DNA of 64,000 bases, from the NCBI GenBank assembly GCA_947846985.1, contig CANTUZ010000001.1, forward strand, positions 38,402,727 through 38,466,726, given 5' to 3'. The stretch is from Fratercula arctica. Taxonomy: Eukaryota; Chordata; Aves; Charadriiformes; Alcidae. Below are positions 38,676 to 51,400 of the stretch, one piece after another (position 1 is the stretch's first letter; every line of letters begins with the position of its first letter). The translations under genes and the position numbers were made by a program. The notes beneath the pieces were generated by a model. It was given only the letters and a program-made list of their open reading frames with translations, was not told the origin of the DNA and made no database searches.

Positions 38676-38957
38676 GCTGGGCTGGGCTGTGCCCAGGACA
38701 CTCCTCCTTCCGCTCGGGAGGGCTCCGCCGCCGCCGCCGCGGGGAGGGGAGGAGAAGGGGAGAAGAAGTGTGGGGGGGTGTTGCTCAGCCAATAGTCACG
38801 GGCACGGCGAGGGGGGCGGCGGGGGGCGCGCCCGCGGAGGCTGCAGCAGCGCCGCGGGATGCGGAGCGCGTCGGGCGGTCGGCGTCGGAGAGGGGGGGGA
38901 AGGATGTGCGTGTCTGTGTCTGTGCCTGTGGGAAGCGCTAGGACCAGGGGAAGAAGG
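38554..38957 (-). promoter_or_regulatory. PCDH20 probable promoter and 5' leader
   Basis: The region is TATA-less and very GC-rich. On the plus strand it has CCAAT at 38789-38793 (ATTGG in gene orientation, an NF-Y-type site), GC-box-like GGGCGG at 38814-38819 and a GGGCGCGCCC palindrome at 38824-38833. Two trinucleotide runs, (CCG)10 at 38645-38674 and (CCG)5 at 38725-38739, would be CGG repeats in the leader if transcription starts upstream of them. The transcription start cannot be fixed from sequence. A start in about 38,680-38,790 is my inference from the CCAAT position. Confidence 0.55.
38645..38674. repeat. (CCG)10 trinucleotide repeat
   Basis: Ten perfect CCG units, read as CGG in gene orientation. 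They lie just upstream of the in-frame upstream ATG at 38640 and about 90 bp upstream of the preferred PCDH20 start. The run is probably in the 5' leader, so it could affect translation and be length-variable. Confidence 0.9.
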
Positions 38958-39524
38958 TTGTCCCGCTGTATCCTGGCCCTGGTGAGGCAGCACCTCGAAT
39001 ACTGTGTCCAGTTTTGGGCCCCTCGCTACAAGGAAGACATTGAGGTGCTGGAGCAGGTCCAGAGATGGGCAACGAAGCTGGTGAAGGATCTAAAGAACAA
39101 GTCTTATGAGGACCAGCTGAGGAAAGTGGGGTGGTTTAGCCTGGAGAAAAAGAGGCTGAGGGGAGACCTTATCGCTCTTTACAACTACCTGAAAGGAGGC
39201 TGCAGCGAGGTGGGGGTCGGTCTCTTCTCCCAAGTAACAAACGATAGGACAAGAGGAAATGGCCTCAAGTTGCGCCGGGGAGGTTTAGATTCGATATTAG
39301 GAAAAATGTCTCGACAGAAAGGGTTGTCAAGCATTGGAGCAGGCTGTCCAGGGAGGTGGTTGAATCACCATCTCTGGAGGTATTTAAAAGGTGGGTAGAC
39401 GGAGTGCTTAGGGACATGGTCACTAGACCACGGTGGTTTTGGTAGTGTTAGGTTAATGGTTGGAATCCATGATCTGAACGGTCCCTTCCAATCTAGACGA
39501 TTCTATGATTCTACTATTCTAAGA
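38958..39524 (+). mobile_element. CR1 LINE 3' fragment adjoining the PCDH20 promoter
   Basis: This 0.57-kb 5'-truncated copy covers the ORF2 C-terminus ([25 protein letters not shown]..., [22 protein letters not shown]) and the 3'UTR, ending in the ATTCTATGATTCT octamers near 39524. It is the best-preserved CR1 in the window. It begins where the CpG island ends, about 400 bp upstream of the PCDH20 start and in the opposite orientation. Confidence 0.95.
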
Positions 39525-39869
39525 TACTCCTGTCTGGAAACTGTAAGAGGGGAAAAAAAAAATTAAAATTGAAAAAAACCACGTGTTTTCCTTCTTCTGT
39601 GGAAAGATGTGGTGGTGTGGGTGTCAGCAGGCAAAGGGAGAATTCAAAGCTGCCGTGGTCTGAGGAGCGTTGCCGAGCCCTGATGAGTAGCGAGCGGCTT
39701 GTGTCTGCATGAAATGAAAGTACTGCTTTGAGTTTTCAAGTTGGTGGAAGCTGCGCATCCTGCCAAATGAGAGCAGCAACTGCAATTTCCTGCTGGCTAG
39801 GAACCCGAAGGTCCCCTGCGGCAGAAAATTATGTGCTCTCATTTTATAGTCACCAATCATTGTTGGCTA

Positions 39870-40165
39870 GACTATGAGACTGGACTAGACATGAAATTAT
39901 CAGCACTCAGGAAACTTCAAATAGCACAAGACCAATTACACATTTCCTTAACATCTCGGAGTATCAAAAGGAGAGCTAACCTGCCCTGCGTTCCTTACAC
40001 TGGCTCTCTTCAAGGTGTCAAACGGAATTTGAGATGTCCATCTTCAGCCTTAACGTGTTCAATGGTCTGGACCCAGCCTATTGCTCACAGTTCAAGTACT
40101 GGGTCTCTGGTCGGCAGTTGCATTTGCCAAGCACGGTGGAGCTGCACCTCACAGAGGTAAATTTT
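39870..40165 (+). mobile_element. Possible ancient LINE ORF2 C-terminal fragment (L2 or CR1 clade)
   Basis: One frame carries ALRKLQIAQDQ, followed in other frames by a LPCVPYTGSLQGVK segment and FSLNVFNGLDPAYCSQF. The order and spacing resemble the conserved end of L2/CR1-clade ORF2, where a ...RLQ.VQN-like stretch precedes a W.P-type turn and a L..KALNG..P.YL block. The frame changes between the pieces, so it is broken. I cannot confirm this without a profile search. It lies upstream of PCDH20, beyond the young CR1. Confidence 0.35.
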
Positions 40166-40387
40166 GTACAAGAGATTGAACTGTCTAAATCACACGGTCT
40201 GAAGACCACCTTGAACATTTCCACGCTCCATGGCAAGCACAGTGTGCAGGCATTTGATCTCAGTTTAGGTACTAAAAAATATATATATGACAGCAAAAAT
40301 TTTACTTTCAGTCAGGATAAAAAATACTCTTACCTTTTTGTTCCACAGCTCCTTGAGGCAAACTCCAGGACCAATCCAAAATGGAGA

Positions 40388-40410
40388 AACAACAACAACA
40401 ACAACAACAA
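40388..40410 (+). repeat. (AAC)n microsatellite
   Basis: About seven AAC units in a row, with no coding role apparent. Confidence 0.9.
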
Positions 40411-40569
40411 AGTAATTCGTTTCCAAATCCAAAAACAGCCTTATGCCCAAGTCTTTTGGAACGCTGCATCTTTCAAAAGCAAGTCATCAGTGAAAAATAC
40501 AGAACACAGTGTTTAGTAACTCTTGGGATGTTCTTGGATGTTGTGAGGATGAGGGCAGTGGCACAAGCT

Positions 40570-40617
40570 GAATAGAATAGAATAGAATAGAACAGAACAG
40601 AACAGAACTGAACAGAA
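40570..40617 (+). repeat. (GAATA)n/(GAACA)n pentanucleotide repeat
   Basis: Four GAATA units are followed by GAACA units, with one degenerate copy at the end. Confidence 0.93.
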
Positions 40618-42356
40618 ATGAAAACTTCCAAGACTGACTTCCTGCAGGGCTGCAAACAAATCATATTAATTCCTTTGTCTCAAATCCTCCATCCTTGAAA
40701 TATTAATAGTGCAATACTGTTTCTCTGAGTTAGAGCTTTACCCCATTCTTGCTAAAGTCAGTGGCAGCGGAATCAGGCTGTTTTATTCAGTGGATCTCTT
40801 TGAAACATACTATGATTTTAAGATCCATTCCATTCCCAAAATGCCATTAGCACCACAATAATCATATGTGACTTAAACAGTAGAGCATTAGGGTACTAAC
40901 AAAAGGCCCGGCTATATTTATTATTCACTAATCTCCAGGGGTTTGAAACCACTCAGTATGTACTGGCCTTATAAATTGTTTATATCTTTACCATTCAATT
41001 CCAGCACAAATAGAACAGGCAATACAGTATATACAGTTCACAGCAAACATGCATAATTTAATAGAGAAATCAAACTACCCAAGTCCTTTACTAAATTCTC
41101 ATCCATTTGCTCTGTTCTGCAGATTGCTCAGTGTGAAAGGTGCCCATAAACTCGATCCTGTTTAAGTTAGTTTAGCTGGACGTGACAGATGCTTTTAGTT
41201 GACTCACATCTGCTCTAATTTTATTCATTTCAACAGAGAAATATTGACTCATTTGGATTTCAGTCAGACTTTGACAGTGATTTATGTGGAGTTTGAATTT
41301 CATAGACCGATTATGAACTTAGTTTTAGTGAATCAGTAGTCTTCTTGCGACTGAATCTGAAGTCCCTATAAAATTTTATCTTTATTTTTTTTTTTCCCTT
41401 ACAATGTCTCAGTTGATCTCCCTTTCCTCTTATGCTCTTGAAGTTACTGACCTATTACCATTCTTCGTAACCATCACAGCCACTGCGTTTCCCTGAGGCC
41501 TCTGATAGGGCAGGTGATGCCTCTACTGTTTTAGTATTTGGGCTTTCATTACACCTGGTGCATTTTATTTTGTTAAACCACACGTGTAACAGCAGAATTA
41601 AAAGTTTTCTGGAGCAACTGGTACCTCTATAATATTTTATTTTGTTATACGTCAGCCACATCTAGTAAGTCTTAAAGGCTCTTTAAAGACTAAAGTGTCC
41701 AATAAATTTCCTGTTTAAGGAGGAGTGCTTCAGCTCTGTATGGGCTATGGGATGAGGGGTGGGAGAGAAGAAGCAGTGCAGAAGAGATACAAAATTGGCA
41801 CATACATTCCTGGCATTTTTTGGGGGGGAGAGCCCCATCCAAAGTCCCAGGAAAACCTTAACTGATTTAATTATATTTCTATATTCAGTTATGTTTTCTG
41901 GGAAGAAGATGTTAGCAGTTTATAAACCCTGTCCCATTCGATCACATTTAGCTAAACATATATTTCTAACTTGCATTTTCCTATACCAGATCTCATTATC
42001 CCTGAATACATCCCTATGTTGGGACTGCATGCAAGGTTCTGGTTGCAATTAGTGAATAAAAAGGAACAAGTAGTAGCATTTGACTAGGGATTCCTGACCG
42101 CCTCAGGTAAGTTACAAAGCACACGACTCAGATCAAGTGACAAGCCATACCAGAAGTGTCACAGTTGTTTATAAATACATTAAAAGAAGTACATTATTGC
42201 TATGGGAAAATAGAGTTTGTATTTGGCTTTATTAAGGTGACCGTAGCAGGTATTGGTACTCAGTTGAAATGCCTTGTTTTTGTGGGCAGTGTTCCAGTGG
42301 CAGATGGAAGTGCTTCCAGATGAATCATTCAGGACTTTCACTTCTGAAAGGGAATC

Positions 42357-42361
<5 letters not shown>

Positions 42362-42391
<30 letters not shown>
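42362..42391 (+). repeat. T30 homopolymer
   Basis: Thirty consecutive T. I looked for a minus-strand retrocopy whose poly(A) this could be, but saw no recognisable gene or SINE to its right. Confidence 0.9.
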
Positions 42392-42392
<1 letters not shown>

Positions 42393-43945
42393 TCATTACT
42401 GGCAACCCCGACCAAGTCTTATAAGAGATGAGGATGCAGGTACATGTTGTCCCCTCAGCCTAGCAGAAAGCTGTCCCTGCCACAGCTTGTGGTTCTACTG
42501 GGGAAGGCTGTGGTGTGACATTCCCCGTCAGTGACACTCTACTGATTCAGCTGACAAACTTCCTAATACTTTAGTCGGTGTGACCCTTTAAGCCCTTGCT
42601 TTTCAGCGGGGAAGCAGTCAAACTGAGTGAAAGCACTGGTGTTAGTATTGATTCCCAGTCACAGTAAAACCGAGGAAGGCACAAGACTCACAGCCTGACA
42701 CTTCTCTGAAGAGTTTAAACTGCAAGAGATACAGGGCGAGTAAAGGAGCTCCTTTTAACTATTAGTGATATGAACTTTTTATCGCTGTGCTGCTCAGTAA
42801 GGAAAATGCCTTCCATCCTGAACTTCCTGCGCAGGGTAGTGGATTACAGTGTGAAAGACTCTACGAATATTAGGTGGTGACCTTGCCCGCAGAAGTGCCG
42901 AGCATCTGGCGCTCTCATTTGTACTGAAAGCTGTGATCATCCCATGTCACTGTAGATCAGACCTGGCATGATCATCCTGCTCTCAGCACAGAGCCGGAGA
43001 GGGGCCTTGGCACTGCTTGCCCTTGTGACACTGAAAGTGAGTAAAAAACCCTGGGTCCAGCTTGAATAAAGCAGCGGTGGAGCTGGAAGATGGACGAGAC
43101 TTTGGAGTTTATATTGCTCAAATCTCCAGCCATGCTTTCAAAGGGCTGGTCCTCGCAAGCCTCTTGCAAGGTGAACCTGCAAGGTTCTGCTCAGCAGTCT
43201 GTCATGAACAAAATCCTGCTGCCGTCGTGACAACCTTACAAGAAAGTAGCTAACACGTGAAAAGTGGTTTCTAAACTTAAGAAGAAGTACCCCACGAGAC
43301 AAAGCAATATATGCTAGGAAGGCTGGCAAAGGTGGAGGAGATTTTCCTGTCTGGTTAGCTTAGCGTCTACTGGGGACTCCTGTGTTGAAGTATCACAAAT
43401 CTGAGGTGTTACACACTGGCTGGGAAAAGAAACTTGGAAAAAAAGATTCCTGCACCAACTGCATTTGATACATTTGACCAGCTTCTCCTCATATTCTTTT
43501 GAGGTTTCATAAAAATATGAATTCTTTTGGTTACGATATTTTGCGTATGTCTCTGTACGTTTTGCTCATGTCTCTTTCTGCCTGGAAAAATGCCAAAATA
43601 TTCCAGCAGTGAGAAAGATTGCCTTTGATATATTTCTAGTCTGATCACAATGCTATTTGCAAAAGAAAAACTGATTTAAAGTTTATTAACTAAGCATAAT
43701 TTCCTAAAAGTAAGTAGGAAGGGAGGATTTAACTCAAATTATGTTCCAGCACATCTTTTTTTACCAGTGTTTACAGTGTATTACACAGTGTATTAACATT
43801 AGCTTTCACTGACTTCTTGTGTAAGGTTTAAAATAATAATGATACAACTTTTGTTTCGTACAAGCCAAAGCACAAGCTGAGGTGCAGTACTAAAATGATA
43901 CTGCTAAAAATTATTAATACTGTAAGTCTTTCATTACAGTGCTTA

Positions 43946-44559
43946 TCACATTAGTTCAGGGACAGCTTCTGCCAGCTTGTTTTCTACATAATGCCTGCAA
44001 GTTATGAGAGTGTCATGAATATGTAGATATTTTTTAATTGACTTCTCAATGACATTATGCCATGGCTTCTGAGCTGAAGTTACAACCTCTTGATGCCAGA
44101 AATCAGATCTGTGAGGAGCACGCTGCTCCCAGCAGTGGAGCACAATGCATTGGAGAAGCCCTCTGATGTGCTCAGTAGATATCAGACGTGGAGGCATTTG
44201 CCTGTTGGGCTCCATGTGGGCTACCGTGTGTGAGGTAGTTCCTCTAAGCCAACTAGCCACAGCCTGCGATCCCATTTCATTTTCTGAGATGGCAATGGTT
44301 AGAGAGTGGATATAGTGCAGTAATACAGACCATTTTTCCTATCACTCCTGCAGCTCCAATAGTGTTCCAGCTTCTCTTCTCTGTTCCTCTGGAACAGACA
44401 TTTGTATATATTTAGCTTTGTCGGTTGAACTGCCTCGCTTTGCTCTGAAAGACGTAGAAGATGATGTAGTTTCACCTGAGGTCTTTGGCCACGTAGGACG
44501 AACATTTGCTTCCTTGACAATAAATTATTTGGAATTTTCCAGGGACCAGATTCTGTCAT
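43946..44559 (-). other. Two adjacent minus-strand ORFs of unknown nature (109 and 86 codons)
   Basis: Frames at 44299-44559 and 43946-44275 lie 23 bp apart in different phases. The 109-codon frame is less AT-rich than its surroundings and has a mixed, protein-like composition (Trp, His, Cys, many charged residues). I recognise no family in either. They could be a decayed retrocopy, a fragment of an unidentified transposon, or chance. No splice sites or Kozak context argue strongly for a gene. Confidence 0.15.
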
Positions 44560-47500
44560 CTTCCCTCTGTCTACATTAAAGTAAAAAATTCTTAATGAAG
44601 TTGTTAGCTCTAAATTCCCTAATACTAACTTATTCCTTGCGCACCAAAATTCTTAAAGAACCCAAAAAGCCTTTTACTGAACTCAGGATAATTACTGTGT
44701 GATCTGGGATTTGGGCCAAATTGCTCCTTTTATTAGGACAAGTGAATTGACCAGCCCTCAGTGGGATTTAGTACATTTTTATGTCTGTGATGAAATGGAG
44801 ACAGTGAAACCAAACAACTTAGTGCGTAGTCGACTTTTTACATAATGGGAAAACGTATTTGCTCTATGCTTCAGAAATCTTGCCGCTGATAGTGGCTTTA
44901 TTGTTCGTATTGTCACTCTGATCACTCAGCTCCCTACTGAGATAAGAGACAATAGTGTTTTCTCCGCAGAGGCCCTGGGTTCACTCGGCAGAGCTGAACA
45001 AACGGCGGGAACCAAACCTCCTCTGAGGTTCAACCAAACACAGATTTTCTTGAGTTTGTAAAAGCATTTGGTCACATCAAAATCACACTGCTGTCTTGTT
45101 CAACTTTCATATGTAGTAAAAAGAGAGGATTACCCATCAGAAAGGGTGGGATTTGCTTGCTCTGACTTTGATATCTGAAAATAAGGCATCCAGTCTACGC
45201 TTTTTTTTTCCTTCCTGAGATAAAGACATTTCCAAGGTATGTAACTGAAAGAGACAGGTGTCTAAAACAAGGGAGACAAATTACTCTCTGAATGGATCCG
45301 TTTCTCTCCAAACTAAAAACACGGGTCAGAGTGAGTAGCTCAGCTACAGATGTTTGAATTTTATTTATTTAAAGTTTAGAGAGAGAGTGCTGAAAGTGTA
45401 GCCACAATAACTACACTGCAGGTGTGACTTTTAGCCATACTCTTAGAATAATTAGCAGTCTACTTTGAGACCACTGTTAAATCCAAAGAGACTAAATATT
45501 GGATGCTAGCAGCACACTTCTCACAAATTAGCAATCAAGAAATATTTGCAGATGTTACTTCACAATCATTTTAGGCAATAATTCCACCTGATAGGAAAAA
45601 AAAATAGCGATCTATCTCTAACAAAGTTTCAGAAAGTCAAAATTCATTGTATACATTATTTTTTTATGAAGTAATATACAATTTAACTCAGATAAATGAA
45701 GAAAATAACTTGTAGGAAGATGATGTTTGAAATTTTTACCCACCATAAGACAGTACTTTCACTTGACAAATTTGAGATGTTTTTTAAGCAGCACTGAAAA
45801 GTCAAGTTTAGAGTTTGACTTCTCTCCTTTTCCCAGTGCTGCACATCTCTAGGGCTCCACATATTAACCATTTAATTCAAGAAATCAGAAACTCAGCAAG
45901 CAGTTTAATAAAAGTCAAAAGGCATTTCCTACAGCATAGAATAAAATTATCTAGTGTTTTACTTCGTATAGTGAATTTCTTCAGGGAAAAAACAATTTTC
46001 TTTTTTTTTTTTTTTTTTTGTTAAAAAATGGAAATGCATAATTCATGGAAAAATGAACAGCCTCTACACAAGGGTAAAACCTTTTTCTCCTTATTCAGGG
46101 TAATATTGCATTGTGAATGAAATAGCAATTAATGTAAATTTCTATTTCGAACTTTATTTTAGTAATGTACCATCTAATGTGTCAGTGTTAACAGCATAAC
46201 CAAGATGTTTGTTAGTGTTTTCCTATTCCTCAGGGATATAAAAAGCTCAATTTCAATTGTCTAGCCAATGAACAAGAGCATAGAACTGCTAGTTGGAATA
46301 GCTTTTACATGGTATATTGCCCTTCTGGTACATCTCTTCAAAAATTGATATATGCATAAATAGTACCTCTATGTATAGAATATGTATTGTAAGTAAATTG
46401 ACTGAGAAGATCTTGCAGCAGAGCAAAAAACAATCCAAGGAACCCTAAAATAACGGAAACTGAATACAGTCTGATTTGAATTGTGTGCATCATGCTACAA
46501 ACACAGGAAAAAAAAAAAAAAGTCCCTGTTGTATTTTCTGTATATTATTCAAGGTAGTTTTCCACATACTTGTCCACATAATGTCATTGACACTAAAATA
46601 CTCTTCTTGAATGAATCTTTCATTTGATAATAAGTAATTTATTTAAGTTTTAAAGACATACAGCAATGGGAAGATCAACACCGGGGAAGAGATACTTACT
46701 AAGTGGACTATGGAAAATAAACTTTTTATTTTTAATTTTCTACCCAATATTAACTCAGATATCATTCTGGTCAGTCTGAAACTTCAAGGATTGCCCTTAC
46801 GCTTTTTCTGAGTGAAAGTAGAAAGATCAGCCTCTGAAAGAAATGGTTGCTACTGTGTTAACTACAAATCTTCTTGGTACTGAAACCATTTTGTGGATGT
46901 ATAAAGATCCTTAAATAGAAATATGTGTGGTAAGTATGCCATATGTATGTCCAGCATATATGTTACTAATTGTTAGTGAGCAACTTTCCTCCTTAGACTT
47001 GGATTGCCGTGCTCGATCTTCTGAAACAGCAACCTCTGTCTCACCTTTCAGCTTTACCCAACCTGATACCAGCTTTTATAAATATAAACACAGTTGCCTC
47101 CACATATCACAGCGTAATGAATATTGATATTTTTATTGCTTTTTTTTTCAAAGACATAAAATTATCTTTGATTTTCTGCACAATTGTCTATTGATTTGTA
47201 TTTAGTTATTTGACATCACATTCATTACCTTCTAGTTTTATGGTTATAGTTTTATTGTCATAAAATGCATAACCGGATTAAAAGCTGGACTGGCTGATGT
47301 AGACTGATATTTGTCTGTGTGTGTGTTTTTTGGAAAATGGAACGTTAAAAAAAATTGGAAATGTGCTATTGAGTGTTGCTAGTTCCAGTCCAGGTCAATT
47401 CTTACTATGGGTCAAAGGAAACAATAATAGTTATTTCAGGTCACTGAACTTTGTAACATAAGTGGCTTTACACTCTTCAGAAGCTGTTTTTAGAATTTAT

Positions 47501-48370
47501 AAAAGGAGTTCAAGTTCATGATTTTTTTTCTTCAGTAATTTGTACCCATAGCTAGTTTCAAATTTGAGGTAATAACAAAAAAAAAAAAAAAAAGCTAAAC
47601 AGAATGTCATTTGTTTTTTCAGACAGAGAGAAGTGTACAGCATCAAAAGTTCCCACCAACCTAGAATGGATGCTTGTTCCCCCTTTACAGTACTTGGGAA
47701 GTTCATGCCACAGAGTAGAATTCAGAACAGCTTGTTGGGTGATCTGGGAGCCACTTAAAATTATCATGGTCTCTGTGAAGTGCCTAAAGCTCACTCGAGA
47801 GAAATACCACACGGTGTCACCCACCAAATATATTTTACATCTGGCCTGGTTTGATTAAAGCTATGGATTGTCATCACTATCCACTGGACAACTCTGAAGG
47901 CTCAAAACAGCCTTTGACTCAGCAAAGAGGCCTGGATTTTCCCTAAGGGATCAAGGAAGAGGGAACATCTGTTTTTCAGGACTCAGTTAATGGCAGATAA
48001 GCTGTGACTTCATTTTTGTAAAAGGGCTGATGTTAGAGGCTTTGCCAAGGAAGGTACTTTCAGGAGTTCCTTCTGAGCCATTTATTCAAACTGAGAGAAT
48101 GTGTTTCTTTGTAGGAAGCTAATGAGGATGCCTGAGAAGGAGTGCTTAGGAGTTAGCAAGGCTGTAAACATTACTTTTTAGTTAAATTTTGCTGGATCCA
48201 CATTATATACAGAATTTAGGTGTTTGTCTTCTGGGTGCACTTGTCAGGTTGGGTTCCATTATGAGTTTTCTAACTTTCTACTGGTAACACATATTCACTC
48301 ACATGTAGTCTGGGCAGGCACCTGACCATTGCATTTCTTGGTCAAGACCTAAGTACCTCATATAGCTATG

Positions 48371-48411
48371 TATTTTGTCTCAAAGCCCGGTATTTTTGTC
48401 TCAAAGCCAGG
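48371..48411 (+). repeat. 20-bp tandem duplication
   Basis: The unit TATTTTGTCTCAAAGCCCGG is followed directly by a copy with one inserted T and one substitution. Confidence 0.88.
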
Positions 48412-51400
48412 TCTTACTGGGTTCCCAGGAGGGCCAGTGAGTGACCTTAGCACTGAATCCCCTGATCACACACACAGCTTAACTGCTGGCACAGCATCTT
48501 GGCTCTGCTTTGGACTACTGTAACTAAAAAGATAAATCTGATGTTGCTGGGGCTAATGAATAAAAAGTATAAATGCATGCTCGGTGGTGGGACATGGATT
48601 GCTTTCTCCTCGGTCCTTCTATATCTACCAATACAGATGGAGTTCACTCAGTTCGCTTCCTCTTAAGAAGACTATGGGTATGTGGAAGGTGGAATGGTTC
48701 CAGGCTGACTCAAAACAGCATATGTGCTATTCCACAGACCGCCGTGTATAGAGATGGAAATGTCATATGTTGGGAAACAGGCGGAGAAACTTCCCTTATT
48801 AGAAGCAAGAAGTGGCCACTTAGCTTCTTATGCTACACACAACTAAAAGGACTGCCATCTTTGCAAATATGTTGTGCTGTTTTACAAAGTGGCCTGGCTC
48901 AGGCTAGGCTTTGAAGAATTCCTGAGAAAGAATGGGTTTTGACATCAGGCGAGCCAAAAAATTTGCTACAGCGTTAAAATACCTGACCTGAAAAGAGCCA
49001 ACTCGGTATCTTGCTGCAGTGTTGATGTGGCGGAAGCTGATCAGATTCAGTAGTATGTCATCCACAGAGAGAATTGTGGGTATCAAATACACATTATAAA
49101 TGGCACAGGAGCCAAATGGAGGGAGGCAGACACTGAACAACATCTTTATATTAGTAATTTCTAACCTTTGGTACTCCTACTTATATTAAATAAAATCCAA
49201 ACCCTTTAAAACCTTCAGCTTTCCCAAGTTGTTATCTTGTTTTCTGAAGAGATAGCACCTTCCCTTGGCCTCCTGCTGCTTCAGTTAATCTTTGGTGATT
49301 TAATATAACTTCATTGTGTTTGCAAATAGTATTTTTTCAGGAGAAAGTTAGAGTAATTCCTTCCTAGGGATAACAGGAAAAACTCAAGAACAAAACAACT
49401 TCAGAAAAAGAAAAATATTTTTGATCGCAGCATGTGAAGGCAGAAGAGGCAGAATAGACACTAGAAATAGCCTAACTGAGGGATGTGCCATATTGTCACA
49501 TGCATAATTCATTTTCCAGATAATGTAAAGCCTCGTATATAACATTTCTTGAAAATAAGTATGAAGATAAGCAACATACTTTAGGTAATCCACTCATGCT
49601 GTACAGAAGAAGGAGGGGAGAAATCTGTTCCTCTCTGCACGGAGGGAAGGAGCTCTGGTGGATAAACTTGTACTACCTGTGAATGCTAGTAAATTAAACT
49701 TTTTTGATAACCTTGAGTCATACGTAGGAAGATGTTGTGACTTTCAGAGGAAGAACGTGACTTCTCACAACACTGCTGTGTTTATTTATATGCATCCAAC
49801 ATAAAAATGTCTTTGGAGATTACCATTCACAAATGGTTTGGCTGCTTGCACTTTGCTCTGGCAGCTTAGAGCAGTGGATCTGTTCATCTTAAAACAATAT
49901 CTCTCAGTTAAAGCAATCAGAAATGTGATAGTATCAGGTTTCAGTCATGAATGAGGTAATAGATTTTTGCTTTTTTTTGTGTGTCTCTCCACGGTTCACA
50001 TTATTTTGCTTAAAAAAGGTTACAGAAATTAATCACATGACTCCTGACCTCAGATTTCACTTGTATAAAAATCTTCCGAATATGACTTGTATTCATATAA
50101 CAGGATTTTGCACTGTTCTGTGATTCATTCAACATATTAAGGTAACGGATATGTTTAATATCCACAGTATTTTATGTCATTCCTCATCTGAACATGCTTG
50201 TATTCATATTTTTTTATTATTATTTATTCTACGTGTTCATCAAAATGAGTAAATTTACTGTCTCAGTTATTGTTGTAAATCATAGCAGGAATTCCAACAG
50301 ACAAGTTAATTTTAACTGATGCTACTGACATGCAAAGTAAGAGTTTAACAATGTTCTCTGGGTACTTTACTTGTGAGATGATAAACTCATGGCTAAGTAC
50401 AGATGTTTCGACTCACCTAGCATCCTGTTCTGTGTTTGTCTGTTTCTCTGGTTTGACTCTAAAGATGACTTACCCAGCTCTTAACATTTGTGGTGTTGGT
50501 ATCTGAATATAAATAAGAGAGATAAATTAGAAGGCAAATCTTTAAATATCAGTCAGCATGTTTTTCTCCACCCTTTCTTTGTGTGAGTTGTGCTGCTTCC
50601 CCTAACTCTGCATACATTTCTTCCAAGTGGTGGATCCATGGCTGTACCTTGCTATAACGGGATCCCATTAACTATCCTTACCCTATTCCTGGCTTATCAG
50701 GTTACCATACTTACCAGTACCTATGTAGAATAGCTCATTTTAACATGGTCTAAAGTACTGAAATCAAGTTTGCCCATGTGTATCTGAGCTTCGAGAAAAC
50801 ACAAAGAATTTCTTAGAATTGCTTTTACAACATTTGTTTTTTTCTTTTGCCATTTCAGGACATTACTTTTTACTATATCAGCGTCTACGTTGAATAAGTT
50901 TTTGCTTTAATATACTTGGATACTTCAACTGGATACCTAGATATTTTTATTTTTACTTTTCTGGATGTAATCCCTTTGGAGTTTCATCTTTTTGTAGATT
51001 ATTTATAACAAATTTGACACTTTTGTTATTGTATTTTTACTGTCCAGTTCTTTAGGATTGTTTTATCTGGTTATTCTAGTTTTTGTTCTTTTCCTGCCCT
51101 GAATAGTTGTATTAATGAATGCTTCCTAAAAGTTATTATTTTTTCATGTCAGAGTCAGTTTAATTAAAGCAGTGGTAAAGCATGTTAGTATTTATGTATG
51201 TTTTGGGGATAAGCAAAATGTCTGTGCTTTTTGTCTATTTTGATTTTATTATTTTGTGAAAGTGTTTTTTACCTATGAAATATTTTTATCCCCTTTGTTA
51301 CGTGAACTGTTTTTTTTTTTTATCCCGTGGGCATTTTCTCTGTCCATTCACAGCATCAACACATCAGACTGGAGAGATCTACATGCAGATATTCTGAAAA

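Larger units (their letters stand above)
36400..38957. promoter_or_regulatory. CpG island over the PCDH20 5' region
   Basis: GC content and CpG density rise sharply from the 5' third of exon 2 through the intron, exon 1 and upstream flank, then stop at the CR1 insertion near 38958. The densest part is about 37,600-38,930. An island of this kind marks a TATA-less promoter. Human PCDH20 is reported to be silenced by promoter methylation in some tumours, which is known of the orthologue and not seen here. The island is interrupted by the AT-rich intronic patch around 38220-38380. Confidence 0.8.

Noticed and set aside
38362..38985. 207-codon and overlapping plus-strand ORFs in the CpG island
   Set aside because: Poly-Pro/Ala/Arg translations of CCG repeats; two further frames are open over the same DNA, which indicates composition and not coding.
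38859..39398. 179-codon ORF as a gene
   Set aside because: Most of it is the CR1 ORF2 C-terminus, joined to CpG-island sequence. Reported only as a chimeric frame.
42362..42560. Minus-strand processed pseudogene with a poly(A) tail at the T30 run
   Set aside because: The sequence to the right has no recognisable coding text, polyadenylation signal or target-site duplication.
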